From NCBI GenBank assembly GCA_965206315.1, contig OZ242210.1, positions 1,860,001 to 1,924,000 of the forward strand: a stretch of DNA of 64,000 nt, in the 5' to 3' direction. A program made the position numbers and the translations under genes. The stretch's first letter is position 1; the number at the start of each line of letters is the position of its first letter. Under the pieces are notes generated by a model. It saw only the letters and a program-made list of their open reading frames with translations, ran no database searches and was not told the origin of the DNA. This DNA comes from Bin16 sp965206315 (GTDB lineage Bacteria; Chloroflexota; Dehalococcoidia; Lucifugimonadales; Australimonadaceae). Positions 60,401-64,000 of this stretch are shown here, piece by piece.

Positions 60401-62944
60401 CCAGCTGAGGCTGACGCTGTCGTGGGTGTGCGAGGTCGCCGTGAGCCCCGTCGGAGCTGGTGGGGTGGGCTTATCGGTCGTCTCCGACACGCTGCTCGAC
60501 GGGTCACCGTAGAGGGTCGAATAGGGGCTGCCGTCTCCGCGCGCACGTACGCGGAAGTCATATCCCGTAGCCGAGTCGAGATCATCCACCGTCGCGGTGG
60601 TCCCTGACGTGAAGGTGGCATGGAGCCAGGTGCTGGAACTGCTCGCCTTGTACTCCACCTTGTAGCGTGCCGCATCGGTTACGGCAGTCCAGCTGAGGCT
60701 GACGCTGTCGTCGGTGTCCGAGTCCACCGTGAGTCCTGTCGGAGGTGGTGCGTTGCACTTGTCTGTCGTCTCGGACACGCTGCTCGACGGGTCGCCGTAG
60801 GTGGTGGAGTACGTGGTGCCGTTGCCGCGTGCGCGGACCCGGAAGTTGTAGCCGGTGTTGCAGTTGAGGTCGTCGACTGTGGTAGTGGTGCTCGAGGTGT
60901 AGGTGGCGTGGAGCCAGCTGCTGGAGCTGCTCGCCTTGTACTCCACCTTGTAGAGGGCCGCGCCGGTCAGGGATGTCCAACTGAGGCTGACGCTCTCCTC
61001 GGTGTCCGAGGTCACCTTGAGCCCCGTCGGGGCTGGCGGTATGCACTTATCGGTCGTCTCGGACACGCTGGTCGATGGATCGCCGTAGGTGGTCGAGTAC
61101 GGGATGCCGTCTCCGCGTGCGCTCACCCGGAAGTTGTAGGAGGCGTTGCAGTTGAGATCGTCCACCGTCGCCGTTGTACCCGACGTGTAGGTGGCGTGGA
61201 GCCAACTGCTGGAACTGCTCGCCTTGTACTCCACCTTGTACTTGGCCGCCTCGGATAGGGAGCTCCAGCTGAGGCTGACGCTGTCGTCGGTGTCCGAGGT
61301 CACCCTGAGCCCTGTGGGAGCGCCGATGATGCACTTGTCGGTCGTCTCGGACACGCTGCTCGACGGGTTGCCATAGAGCAACGAGTAGGGGCTGCCGTCT
61401 CCGCGAGCGCGGACCCGGAAGTTGTACCCGGAGTTGCAGTCGAGGTCGTCCACCGTGGCGGTGGTGCCTGACGAATACTTGGCGTGGAGCCATGTGCTGG
61501 AGCTGCTGGCCTTGTACTCCACCTTGTAGTAAGCCCCGTCGGTTACGGATTTCCAGCTGAGGCTGACGCTCTCGTCGGTATCCGAGGTCACTTTGAGTCC
61601 CGTAGGGGCGGGCGCCTTGCACTTGTCTGTCGTCTCGGACACGCTGCTCGACGGGTCGCCGTACGTGTACGAATACGGGCTGCCGTCTCCGCGAGCGCGG
61701 ACCCGGAAGTTGTAGCCCGCGTTGCAACTGAGGTTGTTCACCGTGGCGGTGGTGCCCGAGGAATAGGTGGCGTGGCGCCAGGTGGTGGCGCTGCTCGTCT
61801 TGTACTCCACCTTGTACTTGTCCGCATCGGTTACGGCAGTCCACCTCAGGCTGACGCTGTCGTCGGTGTCCGAGGTCACCCTGAACCCCGTCGGAGCGGG
61901 CGCCCTGCACTTGTCGGTCGTCTCCGAAACGCTGCTCGACGCGCTGCCGTAGCTGTACGAGTACGGAATGCCGTCTCCGCGAGCGCGTACCCGGAAGTTG
62001 TAGGCGGCCTCGCAGTCGAGGTCGTCCACCGTGGCGGTTGTTCCCGACGTGTAGGTGGCGTGCAGCCATCTGGTGGAACTGCTCGCCTTGTACTCCACCT
62101 TGTACTTGGCCGCGTTGGTTACGGCAGTCCATCTGAGGCTGACACTGTCGTCGGTGTCCGAGGTCACCCTGAGCCCGGTCGGAGCAGGGGCTGTCGCCGA
62201 ACTCCCTGTGGCCCCGCCTTCGTCATCGGCCGGTACCGCTTCGTCGCGCTTGGCGGTGTCATGGTTCGGATCGCTCGCGCCGGTTCCGCTGCCGGTAGTC
62301 CCTGAGGCGCCGCCGTCGTCATCCGGCACCACGTCGTCGCGCTTGGCGGTGTCGTAGTTCGGATCGCTCGCGTCGGTCCCGCTGCCGGCGGCCCCTGAGG
62401 CGCCGCTGTCATCGTCCGGCATCACGTCGTCGCGCTTGGCGGTGTCGTAGTTCGGATCGCTCGCGTCGGTCCCGCTGCCGGTGGCCCCCGAGGCGCCGCC
62501 GTCGTCGTCCGGCACCACGTCGTCGCGCTCGGCGGTGTCGTAGTTCGGATCGTTCGCGTCGGTACCGCTGCCGGTGGCCCCCGAGGCGCCGCCGCCATCA
62601 TCACCCGGCACCGCGTCGTCACGCCGGGCCGTATCGAGGTCCGGGTCGCGTCCGTCGGTACCGCTGCCGACGGTCCCTGAGGCGCCGCCGTCGTCGTCCG
62701 GCACTGCGTCGTCGCGCTTGGCCGTATCGAGGTTCGGGTCATGCGCGTCGGTTCCGCTGTCGACGGCCCCTGAGGCGCCGCCGCCGTTGTGCTCCAGGAC
62801 CACGTCGTCGCGCTGGGCGGTGTCGAGGTTCGGGTCCGGGGCGTTCGCTTGAACGACTACCAGGGAAGCGAAGGTGAGTAGGACGAGAATCGCCAGTGCG
62901 GCTGCGAGTGTCCTGTTCAGAGCGGGTCGTAGAAGGTAAGGCAC
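57440..62944 (-). CDS. 1834-aa secreted fibronectin-III protein with PLA2-like C-terminal region
   Basis: GTG start at 62944 with GCAGGAG 7 nt upstream. Order: signal peptide (about 1-34), seven Asp-rich repeats of 31-32 aa (DPNYDTAKRDDVVPDDDGG type), nine fibronectin type III domains of about 95 aa, a short Thr-Pro spacer, a pre-peptidase C-terminal-type beta domain (FYVFTLERQSTVEINL), an Ig-like domain, and a C-terminal region with FLPACLKHDLTWNG (Cys1594, His1597, Asp1598) and a later DNICAM, which resembles the C-x-x-H-D helix of prokaryotic phospholipase A2. Asp-rich repeats may bind calcium. It could be a secreted adhesin with lipase action; unproven. Confidence 0.75.
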   Translation of the reverse strand: MPYLLRPALNRTLAAALAILVLLTFASLVVVQANAPDPNLDTAQRDDVVLEHNGGGASGAVDSGTDAHDPNLDTAKRDDAVPDDDGGASGTVGSGTDGRDPDLDTARRDDAVPGDDGGGASGATGSGTDANDPNYDTAERDDVVPDDDGGASGATGSGTDASDPNYDTAKRDDVMPDDDSGASGAAGSGTDASDPNYDTAKRDDVVPDDDGGASGTTGSGTGASDPNHDTAKRDEAVPADDEGGATGSSATAPAPTGLRVTSDTDDSVSLRWTAVTNAAKYKVEYKASSSTRWLHATYTSGTTATVDDLDCEAAYNFRVRARGDGIPYSYSYGSASSSVSETTDKCRAPAPTGFRVTSDTDDSVSLRWTAVTDADKYKVEYKTSSATTWRHATYSSGTTATVNNLSCNAGYNFRVRARGDGSPYSYTYGDPSSSVSETTDKCKAPAPTGLKVTSDTDESVSLSWKSVTDGAYYKVEYKASSSSTWLHAKYSSGTTATVDDLDCNSGYNFRVRARGDGSPYSLLYGNPSSSVSETTDKCIIGAPTGLRVTSDTDDSVSLSWSSLSEAAKYKVEYKASSSSSWLHATYTSGTTATVDDLNCNASYNFRVSARGDGIPYSTTYGDPSTSVSETTDKCIPPAPTGLKVTSDTEESVSLSWTSLTGAALYKVEYKASSSSSWLHATYTSSTTTTVDDLNCNTGYNFRVRARGNGTTYSTTYGDPSSSVSETTDKCNAPPPTGLTVDSDTDDSVSLSWTAVTDAARYKVEYKASSSSTWLHATFTSGTTATVDDLDSATGYDFRVRARGDGSPYSTLYGDPSSSVSETTDKPTPPAPTGLTATSHTHDSVSLSWTALTDAAKYKVEYKASSSTTWLHATYASATTATVDSLEQTTEYDFRVRARGDGSPYSILYGEPSNSVSETTDEHYAPAPTGLSATASTQTGVTLSWTAVTDAQYYKLERGASSTGPWTSVSDTISTSSYTATGLDCNTTYYFKVSARGDGSPYSTTFGSQSSGDVSRSTTDCPNAPAPLGLEATASTDTTATLSWTAVTDAQYYKIERGASSTGPWTSVSDTISTSSHTATGLDCNTTYYFKVSARGDGSPYSTTFGSQSAGDVSRSTTACPDDPTATPTPTPTPDPCVTDIGEMSTSTRTGSWTSSCASTHRATPASYAHFYVFTLERQSTVEINLTSTENTYLFLLNGEGKNAAVLKENDDFAGTTNSRILADLPPGGYTIEATTSTSRRTGSFTLQTKVHPQVAIEVNKLLPAKGDTVQLTASVTNAPEGQTATYLWEKQNDDGTWSAMSSTTNTASETSTDADVRTYRVTVSYGSTSLTDPTTVVWDELNLFTGLITAVSSGFTADDVGGAATRTEATRSYFSAEGKLRKCVNDDSRTTVNYTSLASIMAAYTGDTKTVVDDCDQRNSYFTSMQSALVGRLDELAPASSVRGRLLLTERGALFKTTIGDPAMVKLIADIIAAQPPARGVSGSTGDVPTILWLDCFKDLSTTPTDAQMYEALNCITFKTPHDYWVEIGNPDQSTARDTARDKYMKAFCKETDPQWGSDCPQGQQRHNWIGYGDLICSPREINFAIPVNFLPACLKHDLTWNGLQGIVGGSMPPEEDKMLDSAWSPRNKFLADAQFLIDNICAMRTGAERKACIAENDDYWEIVGTIIFRLVWTGWKVPLPVYDLPSVAAWGVAGFNDNDWPVTKQDIEHARTKPYFLECAAPRMEGTLTVTRADDKYTVDASATSINQCVDDIVIDGTEWCWEYTPPQGKNREYSKCSDDPLPAREGAKLVGVRMTPADKVPWAGEHYQQPMSVTLTGSGPWVITFTSGSDSS
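62170..62840 (-). repeat. Seven in-gene repeats encoding Asp-rich units
   Basis: DNA repeats of 93-96 bp inside the fibronectin gene, most alike in the copies between about 62270 and 62560. The high identity suggests recent expansion or slippage. Confidence 0.8.
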
Positions 62945-63046
62945 GATGTTCTCCTGCTGGGTGTAGATGAGGGATACCCAACGGGATTCAACTTACGTTG
63001 CTGTGGGGGAGTCGGAGTAGACACGTTTTTGTCTAATTCATGACAA

Positions 63047-63355
63047 CTACAGGAGACCCAACTGCTGCGCGGTCATGACCGCGGCCAGCTTGGTTTTCGC
63101 CTGCAACTTCTCCCTTGCGTTGCGAACATAGTTGTGGACCGTATACGTGCTCAGGTCTAAAGCACTCGAGATCTCCGGGGTGCTCATTCCGCGGGCAAGC
63201 AGCCGCAGCACTTCCGTCTCGCGGACAGTCAGGCTGACGGGACCGTCCGGCACGTCCGGCTCGTGGGGGTTCGTTGAATTCATGGGATGCGCGGGTAGAG
63301 GGGGTTCGGAACGCGAGGACGGATGTTGCATCAGGTGCTTGTTCGATGTCAACAC
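63047..63355 (-). CDS. LuxR-type helix-turn-helix regulator (DNA-binding domain only)
   Basis: A protein of up to 102 aa whose C-terminal 65 residues are a GerE/LuxR domain: LTVRETEVLRLLARGMSTPE and LSTYTVHNYVRNAREKLQAK. There is no receiver or ligand domain. The start is uncertain: GTG at 63355 or ATG at 63283, neither with a good ribosome site. It lies 102 bp before the fibronectin gene on the same strand and may control the surface-protein island. The upstream region is unusually AT-rich. Confidence 0.75.
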   Translation of the reverse strand: MLTSNKHLMQHPSSRSEPPLPAHPMNSTNPHEPDVPDGPVSLTVRETEVLRLLARGMSTPEISSALDLSTYTVHNYVRNAREKLQAKTKLAAVMTAQQLGLL

Positions 63356-63825
63356 CCTGCAACGCGGTTTTCGAGAAAGTCATAGTTAAGTAATAAAAAC
63401 GCCTCAATGTGTAACTATCGTCTGCATTATCACCGCCGTCCTCTGCCCCGGCAATCCGCCGCCTCGTCCCACTGCGACACCGACCCGTTGTGCGGACGAC
63501 GCCTCCCGTCCTACCATGGTCCCATGACCGCGAAGCGGCATCCGGCATTGGCGCGATGCAACGGAATGAGCCGGAATGAGCCCCTGCCCGCAACCCCGAA
63601 CTTGTTTTTCGTTGGTATTCTTGGTTTCTTGGTCGCGGGAAGCAGGCAACGGCCACGAAAACACCCCGACCAAGGCGACCAAGGATGCCAGATTCGAGGT
63701 TCCGTTTACTCGTGGATGACCGACCAAGGATGCCAAACCTGGCTGCCGTTGGCATTCTTGGTCGCGCCCGCATCCGGTGGTGCTACAATCCCGCCATCCG
63801 GGAGGGCAGATAGAGGAGGAGCGTC
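63356..63825. other. Intergenic region with direct and inverted repeats
   Basis: An AT-rich stretch (63370-63410) suits a minus-strand promoter for the LuxR gene. GACCAAGGATGCCA occurs at 63677-63690 and 63722-63735, and its near inverse TGGCATTCTTGGTC at 63750-63763, giving a 14-bp stem with one wobble. TACAAT at 63784-63789 is a likely -10 for the Rieske gene. No RNA gene recognised. Confidence 0.55.
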
Positions 63826-64000
63826 ATGCTGAACCAGCAGGAGAACGAACGCCTCACCCAGGTCGGCGCCGGGACGCCCATGGGCGAACTCATGCGCCGC
63901 TACTGGCACCCCGTCGCCGCCACCGCCGAGCTCGACGACCGTCCCACCAAGCCGGTGCGCATCCTCGGCGAGGACCTCGTCCTCTACAAGGACAAGTCGG
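63826..64000 (+). CDS. Rieske 2Fe-2S oxygenase, N-terminal part (cut by window end)
   Basis: The 58 visible codons read QQENERLTQVGAGTPMGELM, then RRYWHPVAA and VRILGEDLVLYKDK, matching the N-terminus of the oxygenase at 5981 (GTPMGELARRFW, RILGEDLVAFKD). The Rieske Cys/His motif lies beyond the window. GAGGAGGAGCGTC precedes the ATG and TACAAT lies 36 nt upstream. Confidence 0.85.
   Translation, partial: MLNQQENERLTQVGAGTPMGELMRRYWHPVAATAELDDRPTKPVRILGEDLVLYKDKS

Noticed and set aside
63033..63773. 246-codon minus-strand frame over the LuxR gene and its upstream region
   Set aside because: Overlaps the LuxR-type gene in a different frame; composition is non-protein-like.

Overview
The window is GC-rich, densely coded bacterial DNA without rRNA or recognisable tRNA genes. 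Long Thr-Pro spacers in nearly every exported protein, many lone catabolic enzymes (Rieske oxygenase, cupin dioxygenase, amidohydrolase, MmgE/PrpD, enoyl-CoA hydratases), a CIRCE-like site before groESL and repeat-rich intergenic spaces point to Chloroflexota (SAR202/Dehalococcoidia-like). This is an inference from style, not from a marker gene.

Layout. 1-2.2 kb: iron/polyamine-type ABC importer (permease cut by the window edge, lipoprotein receptor). 2.3-7.3 kb: MFS transporter, bicupin dioxygenase, MetE-like protein, Rieske oxygenase. 7.3-14.4 kb: a VWA protein and a MoxR/ChlI-type AAA+ ATPase, separated by a large single-chain DNA methylase. 14.4-16.5 kb: thioredoxin reductase and a Gfo/Idh/MocA oxidoreductase. 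16.5-22.6 kb: three membrane-anchored surface proteins, one CAP/SCP and two tandem-duplicated trypsin-like proteases, the second with a cytoplasmic DnaJ-type zinc finger. 22.6-26.5 kb: A-type Fe-S carrier-like protein, small zinc-ribbon/membrane pair, XRE regulator with a degenerate ImmA-like partner, amidohydrolase, TlpA-like lipoprotein. 26.5-29.8 kb: protease-like lipoprotein lacking catalytic residues, then a duplicated locus in which one copy keeps and one lacks a PD-(D/E)XK nuclease domain. 29.8-35.3 kb: groEL-groES under a variant CIRCE, a frameshifted higA, and two enoyl-CoA hydratase-like genes plus an acyl-CoA synthetase. 35.3-39.4 kb: a 1391-aa lipoprotein joining a zinc-protease motif to 14 RCC1-like repeats. 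39.9-41.5 kb: three-gene phage-derived cassette. 41.8-47.1 kb: operon greA-lysS-serS-UDG-like-M16 peptidase. 47.3-48.9 kb: rsmD-coaD-coiled-coil gene. 49-53.7 kb: MmgE/PrpD, AlaX-like, an IS30-family element and a methyltransferase, separated by dispersed repeats. 54-63.4 kb: minus-strand surface-protein island with a 7-repeat RCC1 lipoprotein, several small membrane proteins (one present as a full copy and two truncated copies) and an 1834-aa fibronectin-III/PLA2-like protein behind a LuxR-type regulator. 63.8 kb: start of a second Rieske oxygenase.

The most unusual parts are the duplicated nuclease/nuclease-less locus, the VWA/AAA+ pair split by the methylase, the DnaJ-finger transmembrane protease, and the mosaic surface-protein island. 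Several genes look leaderless, with a TANNNT box exactly 6 nt before the start codon. Three families of dispersed palindromic repeats occupy most intergenic spaces; one was the landing site of the IS30 copy and another stretch has grown into a 138-bp tandem array.
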